From CAZISM01 sp964541895 (GTDB lineage: Bacteria; Zhuqueibacterota; Zhuqueibacteria; Residuimicrobiales; Residuimicrobiaceae), in NCBI GenBank assembly GCA_964541895.1, contig CAZISM010000223.1, positions 1-6,217 on the forward strand: 6,217 nucleotides of DNA, written 5' to 3'. The notes under the pieces are model-generated. The model saw only the letters and a program-made list of their open reading frames with translations, did no database searches and was not told the origin of the DNA. Shown piece by piece: positions 1-5,867 of this stretch (the first letter of the stretch is position 1; every line of letters begins with the position of its first letter). The position numbers and the translations under genes were made by a program.

Positions 1-272
1 TGGGCGTCGATGACCACCGTGCGATTGTGACAGGCATGGATGAGGTTGGGATCGTAGCCGTCCCGTTTCATGGCGCGGATGACCCCTTCCAGTTGCCATG
101 GCGTGGTGGAACTGCCGGGAAAGAAAAAATGCCACGAGATGTTGACCTTGAGGGCGGTGTCCGCCTGGCGGTCGATGACGCTCTGGTAGCCGGCCAGGTT
201 CATCAAGCGGTGGTAATCTCTGAGAACGGTTTCGGGTCTGGTGGTCAACGCCGCTACTTGAGCTTTTGCCAT
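1..272 (-). CDS. DUF362 family protein, N-terminal part (cut by window edge)
   Basis: The minus strand reads open from an ATG at 272-270 to the window edge, giving 90 residues and no stop, so the C-terminal part is missing. An AAAGGAG ribosome site (283-277) lies four bases before the ATG and fixes the start. The protein opens MAKAQVAALTTRPETVL and continues with a segment around residues 42-62 (KVNISWH, then STTPWQLEGVI) and a CHNRTVVIDA stretch at 81-90. I recognise these as typical of the N-terminus of DUF362 (PF04015) proteins. The biochemical role of that family is unsettled; some members carry or neighbour iron-sulfur domains, but none can be seen in this fragment. The gene lies downstream of dinB on the same strand with a 192-base gap, so co-transcription is possible but not obvious. 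I found no convincing promoter in the gap. Family assignment is fairly sure; function is unknown. Confidence 0.78.
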   Translation of the reverse strand, partial: MAKAQVAALTTRPETVLRDYHRLMNLAGYQSVIDRQADTALKVNISWHFFFPGSSTTPWQLEGVIRAMKRDGYDPNLIHACHNRTVVIDA

Positions 273-294
273 ACTACTCCTTTGAAACTGGTGG

Positions 295-316
295 CCGGTT
301 GGATGAAAATAACCGG
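295..316 (-). repeat. Small inverted repeat in the leader of the DUF362 gene
   Basis: CCGGTT at 295-300 is exactly complementary to AACCGG at 311-316, with a 10-base loop. On the minus strand this hairpin would sit about a dozen bases upstream of the AAAGGAG ribosome site of the DUF362 gene. No T-run follows it, so it is not an intrinsic terminator. A role in leader structure or protein binding is possible, but a six-base stem also arises by chance in GC-rich DNA. Confidence 0.25.
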
Positions 317-464
317 TCGGCTACATATCTATCCCGCAAATACCGGGTCGCGCTTTCGTTCTTGCCTATGGTGCAGGCAGGCCATGCTAAAGACACCAGG
401 CGTGTATGATCTTAAATATGGTGCGGGCTGTTTCCACACCCGGGCCATCGGTTTCCGGCAGCCC

Positions 465-962
465 TTACTCCTGCGCCGGCATACCGAATTGACTCCATTC
501 TTCGGCGGAGGGACCGCAGACGCCGGGAACCTGGAGCCCGGCCTGGCGCAGCAACACGGTCATCTGGCCGCGATGGTGGATCTCGTGATTAATGAGAATC
601 TGCAGGGTGACGCCGCGTTTCCACATTTCACCGTACATGTTGTCTTCAATCTGCAGATCAGCATCAGACCAGGTCTGAACCGCTTTGGCCAACGACTCGG
701 CGGCCGCGGCATAGGCATCGGCGATGCCTTTCGCCTGTGCCGGTATCGGCGCATCTTCCCCGGGCGCCTCCACCGGCAGCCCCATGCGTCCGGCCATGTC
801 GTTAAAACTCTGCACGATGTGCCAGGCGATACGACCCAGGGAGCGGCCCTGAGGGGTCACCCGCTGCTGCAGGGAGTTGTCTGAAAGCTGCTGCATGACT
901 TTGAGGGTATTGGCGCTTTCGTTTTGCCACTCTTGCACAAAATCTTTGATAAAATGATACAT
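465..962 (-). CDS. DinB-like family protein (putative metal-dependent enzyme)
   Basis: This encodes a complete 165-residue protein, the usual length for DinB-like four-helix-bundle proteins. The metal-binding histidines expected in the family are visible: H48 in RIAWHIVQSF, and H126 and H130 in the NHEIHHRGQM motif. The C-terminus (VPGVCGPSAEEW) also matches the family pattern. Characterised relatives use a divalent metal and include thiol-dependent S-transferases such as bacillithiol transferases; the substrate here cannot be told. No signal peptide or membrane segment is present in the chosen protein, so it should be cytoplasmic. The start at 962-960 is chosen because GAGGTG (972-967) lies four bases upstream and the family fold begins with MYHFIKDF. 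The frame stays open upstream to a TTG at 1139, but that would start inside the -35 element of the promoter. The gene is divergent from the peptidase operon and upstream of the DUF362 gene. Confidence 0.88.
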   Translation of the reverse strand: MYHFIKDFVQEWQNESANTLKVMQQLSDNSLQQRVTPQGRSLGRIAWHIVQSFNDMAGRMGLPVEAPGEDAPIPAQAKGIADAYAAAAESLAKAVQTWSDADLQIEDNMYGEMWKRGVTLQILINHEIHHRGQMTVLLRQAGLQVPGVCGPSAEEWSQFGMPAQE

Positions 963-966
963 GGCC

Positions 967-972
967 CACCTC
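967..972 (-). promoter_or_regulatory. Ribosome binding site deciding the dinB start
   Basis: GAGGTG on the minus strand, four bases before the ATG at 962-960. It selects this start over upstream in-frame TTG or GTG codons, which would add about 59 residues translated from promoter and leader DNA. Confidence 0.7.
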
Positions 973-1062
973 GTGTTGGATTGGAAACATCTGTGTTGTT
1001 TAATGTGTTCCGAGCTGCTGTCCGCGCAGAAAGGTCGAAACAGACCGGCCAGCGCGAGGGTG

Positions 1063-1080
1063 CTGGAAGCGTGATTCCAG
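1063..1080 (-). repeat. Perfect hairpin in the dinB leader
   Basis: CTGGAA at 1063-1068 and TTCCAG at 1075-1080 form a six-base perfect stem with a six-base loop. It falls within the predicted dinB transcript leader, about 25 bases after the inferred transcription start. No T-run follows, so it is not a terminator. It could be an operator or a leader structure; the evidence is only the symmetry and the location. Confidence 0.3.
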
Positions 1081-1110
1081 GTAGTTTTGATGAAGCAAAT
1101 CAAGACAATA

Positions 1111-1139
1111 AATATATATATTCCTGAACAGAATGTCAA
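1111..1139 (-). promoter_or_regulatory. Sigma-70-type promoter firing towards dinB
   Basis: On the minus strand, a perfect TTGACA -35 box (1139-1134) is followed by a 17-base spacer and TATATT (1116-1111), which matches the -10 consensus at five of six positions. Transcription would begin near 1104, leaving a leader of about 140 nt before the dinB ATG at 962. The -10 lies in the AT-rich run 1105-1121, in sharp contrast to the GC-rich coding DNA. The run of alternating T and A means the -10 could slide by two bases. Confidence 0.72.
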
Positions 1140-1150
1140 TGCTTTAGCTG

Positions 1151-1164
1151 GCCGGCAAGCGCTT
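1151..1164. repeat. Adjacent palindromes between the divergent promoters
   Basis: GCCGGC (1151-1156) is directly followed by AAGCGCTT (1157-1164); both are perfect palindromes. They sit between the two outward-facing -35 boxes (1134-1139 and 1181-1186), where a shared regulator could act on both genes. No regulator gene is visible in the window, and short palindromes are common, so this is only a candidate operator. Confidence 0.22.
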
Positions 1165-1180
1165 CTTTACATGAAAATAC

Positions 1181-1209
1181 TTGCACAAACATCTAAATTT
1201 GTTTATAAT
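1181..1209 (+). promoter_or_regulatory. Sigma-70-type promoter for the peptidase operon
   Basis: TTGCAC (1181-1186, four of six to the -35 consensus) is followed by a 17-base spacer and a perfect TATAAT -10 box (1204-1209). Transcription should start near 1216, giving a leader of only about 17 nt that holds little more than the ribosome site. The spacer contains a short inverted repeat, ACAAA (1185-1189) and TTTGT (1198-1202), which may or may not be an operator. Confidence 0.78.
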
Positions 1210-1222
1210 AGGTTTTGCAATC

Positions 1223-1228
1223 GAGGAG
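1223..1228 (+). promoter_or_regulatory. Ribosome binding site deciding the peptidase start
   Basis: GAGGAG lies four bases before the ATG at 1233. It rules out the in-frame TTG at 1215, which lies at the inferred transcription start and would put charged residues ahead of a clean signal peptide. Confidence 0.75.
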
Positions 1229-1232
1229 CAGA

Positions 1233-3500
1233 ATGAAGAGAGTTACCGTATTGCTATTGCTTGGCCTGTCCGTGTCATGGGCACAGGAACAATTCGATGG
1301 TCACAACGCCTTGAGCTATGTGGAAGAGTTGTGCCGGCCCGAATACGCCGGCCGTAAAACCGGATTGCCCGGCGCCCGCCAGGCGGCCCTCTGGATCGGC
1401 GAGCGCTTTAAATCGTGGGGACTGGAGCCTGGCGGCGATAAACAGAGTTTTATTCAGGAATTTCCCATGCTGGTCACGGACCAGAAAAAGCGTGCCCAAT
1501 TGAAATTGCTCGATGGCGCGTTTGGTTCAGTGAACTACCAGGAGGGGGTCGATTTCGTCGTCTACTTTAATTCCGGTTCGGGTAACATCTCCAGCCAGGT
1601 GATCTTTGTGGGTTATGGCATCTCGGAACCGGAAAAGGGGTGGGATGATTATGCCGGGCTGGATGTAACCGGCAAGATCGTGCTTCTCTATCGCGGCACG
1701 CCGCAGGACGGCGGCGACTGGTCCTTTGCCAACGAGCGTTTCTACAAGGTGCGGACAGCAGCTCAAAAAGGAGCCGCCGCGCTGCTCATCCTGGAGCGGG
1801 GTGATTGGCCGGTGCGCGGGGTTACGGTGAACGGCGAGGGCTACCAGCCCACCATGCCGCTGATCAGCATATCGAAAAAAGCGGCGCGTGATCTTTTTAT
1901 CGGCACGCACAAGCATATCGACCTGGTCATTCGCGATCTGGAAAAAAAGCCGCAATCTTTTGCCATGTCCAAAAAAGTCTCCCTGTCGGTGGATATGCGG
2001 CCGCACGCCTCGCAGAGCGGTGAAAACGTCGTAGGGATCTGGCGCGGGTCGGATCCGCTGCTGCAGAACGAATACATCGTCCTGGGCGGTCATATGGATC
2101 ATAACGGCATCAGCCCGGACGGCCATCTCTATGCCGGCGCTGATGATAACGCCTCGGGAACGGCCGTGGTCATGGAACTGGCGCGGGTCTTTGCCGGTCG
2201 GCCGCGCCCGAAACGAAGTCTGGTGTTTATCGGTTTCGGCGGTGAAGAACAGGGCTTGCTGGGCTCCTGGTACTATGCGCACCACCCCACGGTGCCGGCG
2301 GAAAACATGGTGGCCATGTTCAATTTTGATATGGAGGGCGCCGGCACCGGCGGGGCCAGCGTCAGCGGGCGCAACTATTTTATGAATCCGGTGGATGCCG
2401 TATACGGCGCCTACCCGGATTCGATTTTGCAGAAATTCAGCATGCGACGCGGCAGCGGGATGGCCGGTTCGGACCACTCGTTTTTTGTGCAGCAGGGCAT
2501 TCCGGCCTATTATTTCTTTTCAACAGGCGATCATCCGTTTTACCATCAGTTTGAAGATGAACCGTCCACGCTCAATGTGGCGTCGCTGCAGTTTGTCGGC
2601 GATCGCAGCGTGGATCTGATACAGGCGCTGGCCGATCACCCCTCGACGCTGCAGTTTTATGGCCATCGCAGCGGCCGGTTTTTTTACCTGTTTGGAGATC
2701 AGATCGATTTTTCCGGGCAGCCGTTTCACGCCCTGGAGCAGGCCGATTCCCTGGTGCAAAAGGCGCAGCCCGCCGGAGTTCGTTGTGTAGTTTGGCCGTT
2801 GCGCAACGCGCAACAGCTCTTTGCGGATCTGGATCACGTGGAAGAGCTGATCCGGAACGGCAAGGATAAAAGGTTGATCCGTTTCAAAAACAGCGCTTCC
2901 CTGGATGCGGCAGCCAATGAGAGCAAACTGGCGGTGGCGGTAGCGTTGAACGGCAGCGCTATGCTGGCCGGCAACGTCATGCTGGCGCGTGTGCTCTGCC
3001 GCGCCGGTGTCAACTGGTTGACCATTCGGGATCGCCAGGATCCGATGTTCAACGCCGGCCTGCTGAGCGAGTGGGGCAAAACGCTGCTGAAGGCCTGGAG
3101 TGAGGAGAACGGAGTACTGGATTGCGCGCTGAGCGATACGGCATCCATTCGTGCCCTCGCCGCTGCCTATAAAGGTAAAATGTTTCTGCGCGTAAAATAC
3201 CACCTGATCGACGGTTTGGCTGATTTTCTCGTCGATATCGGCAAAAATAAAAATTGCCTGGTGATCCTGGAAGCAACGCCGGATCAGATGCCGGAAAAGG
3301 TGTGGGCGTTTTACGAACGGATGCGGCCGGCCGGCCTGCACCTGACCCTGACCAACACCCTGCTCATCAGCGATGAGCTGAAATACCAGTGGATGCAGAA
3401 ACTCTATGATGCACGGCTTGCTACGGCCGGACGGGACGTTGCCTACAAGCAGATGACCGCTCTGCTGGGGGAAAAATTGAAATCCTTTATCGGACGCTAG
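1233..3500 (+). CDS. Secreted M28 zinc metallopeptidase with PA-like insert and degenerate M19-like C-terminal domain
   Basis: This encodes 755 residues. Residues 1-17 form a type I signal peptide (MKR, a leucine-rich core, then SWA before QEQ); there is no lipobox cysteine, so the protein should be periplasmic or secreted. Residues about 84-249 look like a PA-type insert (FVGYGISEP, then DVTGKIVLLYRG). The M28 core has its full metal and catalytic set: H287 in GGHMDH, D305 in GADDNASG, E338 and E339 in GFGGEEQG, D366 in FNFDME, and H438 in FYHQFED. It should therefore be an active aminopeptidase or related exopeptidase; the substrate is unknown. Residues about 470-755 are extra and resemble an M19 dipeptidase barrel with lost ligands (see findings). 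The protein is much longer than simple M28 enzymes. It is the first gene of a likely three-gene operon, directly downstream of the 1181-1209 promoter, and its stop is one base from the next start. The M28 assignment is very sure; the C-terminal reading is moderately sure. Confidence 0.93.
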   Translation: MKRVTVLLLLGLSVSWAQEQFDGHNALSYVEELCRPEYAGRKTGLPGARQAALWIGERFKSWGLEPGGDKQSFIQEFPMLVTDQKKRAQLKLLDGAFGSVNYQEGVDFVVYFNSGSGNISSQVIFVGYGISEPEKGWDDYAGLDVTGKIVLLYRGTPQDGGDWSFANERFYKVRTAAQKGAAALLILERGDWPVRGVTVNGEGYQPTMPLISISKKAARDLFIGTHKHIDLVIRDLEKKPQSFAMSKKVSLSVDMRPHASQSGENVVGIWRGSDPLLQNEYIVLGGHMDHNGISPDGHLYAGADDNASGTAVVMELARVFAGRPRPKRSLVFIGFGGEEQGLLGSWYYAHHPTVPAENMVAMFNFDMEGAGTGGASVSGRNYFMNPVDAVYGAYPDSILQKFSMRRGSGMAGSDHSFFVQQGIPAYYFFSTGDHPFYHQFEDEPSTLNVASLQFVGDRSVDLIQALADHPSTLQFYGHRSGRFFYLFGDQIDFSGQPFHALEQADSLVQKAQPAGVRCVVWPLRNAQQLFADLDHVEELIRNGKDKRLIRFKNSASLDAAANESKLAVAVALNGSAMLAGNVMLARVLCRAGVNWLTIRDRQDPMFNAGLLSEWGKTLLKAWSEENGVLDCALSDTASIRALAAAYKGKMFLRVKYHLIDGLADFLVDIGKNKNCLVILEATPDQMPEKVWAFYERMRPAGLHLTLTNTLLISDELKYQWMQKLYDARLATAGRDVAYKQMTALLGEKLKSFIGR

Positions 3501-3501
3501 G

Positions 3502-4689
3502 ATGAAAAACGCCTTTGCAGACCTGTGGGGCCTGGACCCCCAGGTTACCTTTCTCAACCATGGTTCGTTCGGCGCCACCCCGCTGGCGGTGTTGCAATAC
3601 CAGTCCGAGTTGCGCCGGCAGCTGGAAGCCGAGCCGGTGCGTTTTATGATGCGAGAACTGGAGCCGCTCTATCGGCGGTCGCTGATGGTGCTGGCTGATT
3701 TGATCGGCGCGCAACAGCAGGATCTGGTCTTTGTCCCCAATGCTACGCATGGGGTCAATGCCGTCGTGCGTTCCCTGTCGTTTCGGGAAGGCGATGAAAT
3801 TTTAACCACCAACCACGACTATTACGCTGTGCGCAACACCCTGCAGCTGGTGGCGCAGCGAAGCGGCGCGCACGTGGTTGTGGCAGAGGTGCCGTTTCCT
3901 CTTTCGGATGAGCAAGCGGTCGTGCAGGCCATTCGAGAAAAAATCAGCCCGCGCACCCGCCTGGCGGTTGTCGATCATGTGACCAGCCCCACCGCTCTGA
4001 TTTTTCCGGTGCAACAAATCGTCCGGCTGCTGCAGGAGCGGGACATCGACGTGCTGATCGACGGCGCCCATGCTCCCGGCATGATCCCTCTGGATGTGGA
4101 AAAAATCGGCGCCGCCTACTATACCGGTAATTGCCATAAATGGCTGTGCGCACCCAAAGGAGCCGGCTTTCTCTGGGTTCGGCCCGACCGCCAGGAGTTG
4201 ATCCATCCGCCAGTGTCGAGTTACACCCGCTCCAGTTCGTATTCTCTAACACCTTTTCAGCTGGAATTTTATTGGGCCGGCACCCTGGACCCAACGGCGT
4301 ATTTGTCGGTGGGCAAAGCGATCGGCTATATGCAATCGCTGCTGGAGAAGGGATGGCCCGGAATCATGAAACGTAACCGTGATTTGATCATTCAGGCACG
4401 ACGCCACTACTGTACGACGCTCAGCCAGGCGCCGTCCTGTCCGGAGCAGATGCTGGGCTCCATGGCTGCGCTGGAGCTGCCTGCCGGCGACGTTGTCGGT
4501 CCGCTGCCCGCTTTTTATATGGATGCTTTGCAGGAACGGCTGATTTCCGACTATGGCATTCAGGTGCCGATCATGATGTGGCCAGGACCACCGCGGCGTC
4601 TGTTGCGCTTTTCAGCGCAGCTGTATAATGACCTGCCGCACTATGAAAAACTGACTCTGGCTATGGCCCGCTTGGCGGCGCCGGCATAA
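3502..4689 (+). CDS. Class V-fold PLP-dependent enzyme, isopenicillin N epimerase (CefD)-like
   Basis: This encodes 395 residues, the normal length for the family. Fold-type I PLP features are in order: THGVNAV at 82-88 (phosphate-binding region), D187 in LIDGAHAPG (contacts the pyridine nitrogen), H190, K213 in NCHKWLCAPKGAGF (Schiff-base lysine), T261 in WAGTLDP, and R369 in the C-terminal LLRFSAQLYND motif (likely carboxylate-binding). The N-terminal FLNHGSFGATP (17-27) and the C-terminal motif are characteristic of the group containing isopenicillin N epimerase and hercynylcysteine sulfoxide lyase (EgtE). That group includes epimerases, lyases and desulfurases, so the reaction cannot be named. 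No signal peptide is seen, so it should be cytoplasmic. The ATG follows the peptidase TAG by one base and has no separate strong ribosome site, which points to translational coupling. No other beta-lactam or ergothioneine gene is visible, so a role in those pathways is not supported. Confidence 0.9.
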   Translation: MKNAFADLWGLDPQVTFLNHGSFGATPLAVLQYQSELRRQLEAEPVRFMMRELEPLYRRSLMVLADLIGAQQQDLVFVPNATHGVNAVVRSLSFREGDEILTTNHDYYAVRNTLQLVAQRSGAHVVVAEVPFPLSDEQAVVQAIREKISPRTRLAVVDHVTSPTALIFPVQQIVRLLQERDIDVLIDGAHAPGMIPLDVEKIGAAYYTGNCHKWLCAPKGAGFLWVRPDRQELIHPPVSSYTRSSSYSLTPFQLEFYWAGTLDPTAYLSVGKAIGYMQSLLEKGWPGIMKRNRDLIIQARRHYCTTLSQAPSCPEQMLGSMAALELPAGDVVGPLPAFYMDALQERLISDYGIQVPIMMWPGPPRRLLRFSAQLYNDLPHYEKLTLAMARLAAPA

Positions 4690-4741
4690 GAAGAAAACAG
4701 ACCCCTAACAGAAGCATCCGGAACAGACCTTTTCTTATTAC

Positions 4742-4746
4742 AGGAG
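4742..4746 (+). promoter_or_regulatory. Ribosome binding site of the UroD-like gene
   Basis: AGGAG lies five bases before the ATG at 4752. Unlike the gene upstream, this one has its own good ribosome site. The 62-base gap 4690-4751 holds no convincing promoter or terminator, so read-through from the peptidase promoter is the simplest view. Confidence 0.65.
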
Positions 4747-4751
4747 TTGCC

Positions 4752-5828
4752 ATGACAACGACAGAACGCGTATTGGCCGTATTAGCCCATAACAAACCGG
4801 ATCAAGTACCCAATGTGGATTTTGGCTATTGGGATGAGACCATCACAGCGTGGCACAAGCAGGGTTTGCCCCGCTCCGTCACCACCAATTCCGAAGTGGA
4901 ATCCTATTTGGGCCTGGAGGGTGTCTCCATTTTTCCGGCCATACCGCTGCTGAACGGCTTGTTTCCGGAATTCGGCCGCACGGTCCTTGAGGATCGCGGC
5001 GAACACCTTATCATTCAGGATAACGACGGCAACATCTGCGAAGTCCCGGCGCACGGCTCTTCGATTCCCCGTTATATCAAATTCGTCATCGAGTCGAAAG
5101 CGGACTGGATCAGGTTCCGTGACGAGCGGCTGGATTACCGGCATCCGGATCGCATCGGCGATCTGCGGCTGTTTGCAGGTCCAGCGCGAAAAACCGGGCT
5201 GCCGATCATCTTTAATGCCGGATCTCTGTATGGCTGGCTGCGCAACTGGATGGGAGTGGAAAACCTTTCCTATGCGGTGATGAGCGAAAAAGAGTGGGTC
5301 GCAGAAATGATGGATCACCTGGTGGAGATGTCGCTTCATCTTATCGATATCATTCCGCCCGGGCAGGTGGACCTGGCGTGGTGGTGGGAGGATATGTGCT
5401 ACAACCGCGGACCGCTGCTGTCGCCCAAACTCTTCAATGAACTGATGGTGCCGCGTTATAAAGAGATCACCGCGGCGCTGGCGGGCAAAGGGGTGGTGTA
5501 CAATGTTCTGGATTGTGACGGCTGTATCTATGAGCTGGTTCCCGGCTGGCTGGCCGGCGGCATCAACGTCATGTTTCCTATTGAAGCGGCTCACACCGAT
5601 CCGATGGAGTTGCGCAAGCGCTTTGATCCCCGCCTTCGCATGATCGGCGGCGTTGACAAGCGGGCCTTGATCAAAGGTGCGGCGGCCATCGATCGGGAGC
5701 TGGACAAATTGGCGCCGCTGGTGGCGGAGGGCGGCTATATACCCACTCTGGATCACCGGGTGCCGCCGGATGTCAGCTTTGCCGATTATCTCTATTATCT
5801 TGAAAAGCGCAAGCAGGTGTGGGGGTGA
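4752..5828 (+). CDS. Uroporphyrinogen decarboxylase (URO-D) family protein, not HemE
   Basis: This encodes 358 residues, typical for the URO-D / corrinoid methyltransferase superfamily, a TIM barrel. Recognisable parts are the N-terminal TERVLAVLAHNKPDQVP (4-20), the central GQVDLAWWWEDMCYNRGPLLSPKLFNELMVPRYKE region (204-238), VLDCDGCIYELVPGWLAGGINVMFPIEA (252-279), MIGGVDKRAL (297-306), and GGYIPTLDHRVPPDVSF (327-343). True HemE enzymes have an arginine-rich N-terminal active-site motif (of the type MRQAGR) that is absent here, so heme synthesis is unlikely. Methyltransferase members such as MtaA bind zinc through an HxC motif. The matching position here reads D254-C255-D256-G257-C258, so the usual histidine is replaced. 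The substrate may be a methylated compound, but that is inference. It appears to be cytoplasmic, with no signal peptide. It is the last gene of the likely operon and converges on the phosphatase gene six bases away. Confidence 0.86.
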   Translation: MTTTERVLAVLAHNKPDQVPNVDFGYWDETITAWHKQGLPRSVTTNSEVESYLGLEGVSIFPAIPLLNGLFPEFGRTVLEDRGEHLIIQDNDGNICEVPAHGSSIPRYIKFVIESKADWIRFRDERLDYRHPDRIGDLRLFAGPARKTGLPIIFNAGSLYGWLRNWMGVENLSYAVMSEKEWVAEMMDHLVEMSLHLIDIIPPGQVDLAWWWEDMCYNRGPLLSPKLFNELMVPRYKEITAALAGKGVVYNVLDCDGCIYELVPGWLAGGINVMFPIEAAHTDPMELRKRFDPRLRMIGGVDKRALIKGAAAIDRELDKLAPLVAEGGYIPTLDHRVPPDVSFADYLYYLEKRKQVWG

Positions 5829-5867
5829 ACAGTCTCATTTGGTTTTTTGCGCCTTGAGAATTTTTTT
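5805..5867 (+). terminator. Possible weak terminator at the operon end
   Basis: GCGCAA (5807-5812, at the end of the UroD-like gene) can pair with TTGCGC (5847-5852); an offset AAG/CTT pairing may extend the stem. A run of seven T follows at 5861-5867. On the opposite strand the same stem is followed by TTTTC, so it might serve both convergent genes. The loop is long (34 bases) and the T-run is eight bases away from the stem, so this is weak. Confidence 0.22.

Noticed and set aside
425..464. GGGCTG/CAGCCC inverted repeat just after the dinB stop, as a terminator
   Set aside because: The six-base stem encloses 28 bases and no T-run follows on the minus strand, so it does not fit an intrinsic terminator.
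27..884. Long open frame of 285 codons on the plus strand
   Set aside because: It lies antisense across both the DUF362 and DinB genes, which have family motifs and ribosome sites. Its translation is rich in Arg, His and Gly with no recognisable domain, typical of antisense frames in GC-rich DNA.
963..1139. N-terminal extension of the DinB protein by 59 residues with a hydrophobic stretch
   Set aside because: The frame is open up to a TTG at 1139, but that codon is part of the -35 box and much of the extension spans the promoter. GAGGTG before the ATG at 962 and the family N-terminus favour the short form.
1527..2477. Open frame of 316 codons on the minus strand inside the peptidase gene
   Set aside because: It is the antisense of the M28 catalytic core. 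It has no family motif and no ribosome site, and its composition is that of reverse-frame noise.
2520..3578. Open frame of 352 codons on the minus strand
   Set aside because: It is antisense to the C-terminal domain of the peptidase and the start of the PLP enzyme. No recognisable domain or start signal was seen.
4696..4729. Direct repeat AACAGACC (4696-4703 and 4722-4729) in the gap before the UroD-like gene
   Set aside because: Only two eight-base copies, with no link to a known binding site or promoter. Chance is a sufficient explanation.
4782..5756. Open frame of 324 codons on the minus strand
   Set aside because: It mirrors the UroD-like gene almost exactly and has the His/Arg/Gln-rich composition of an antisense frame.
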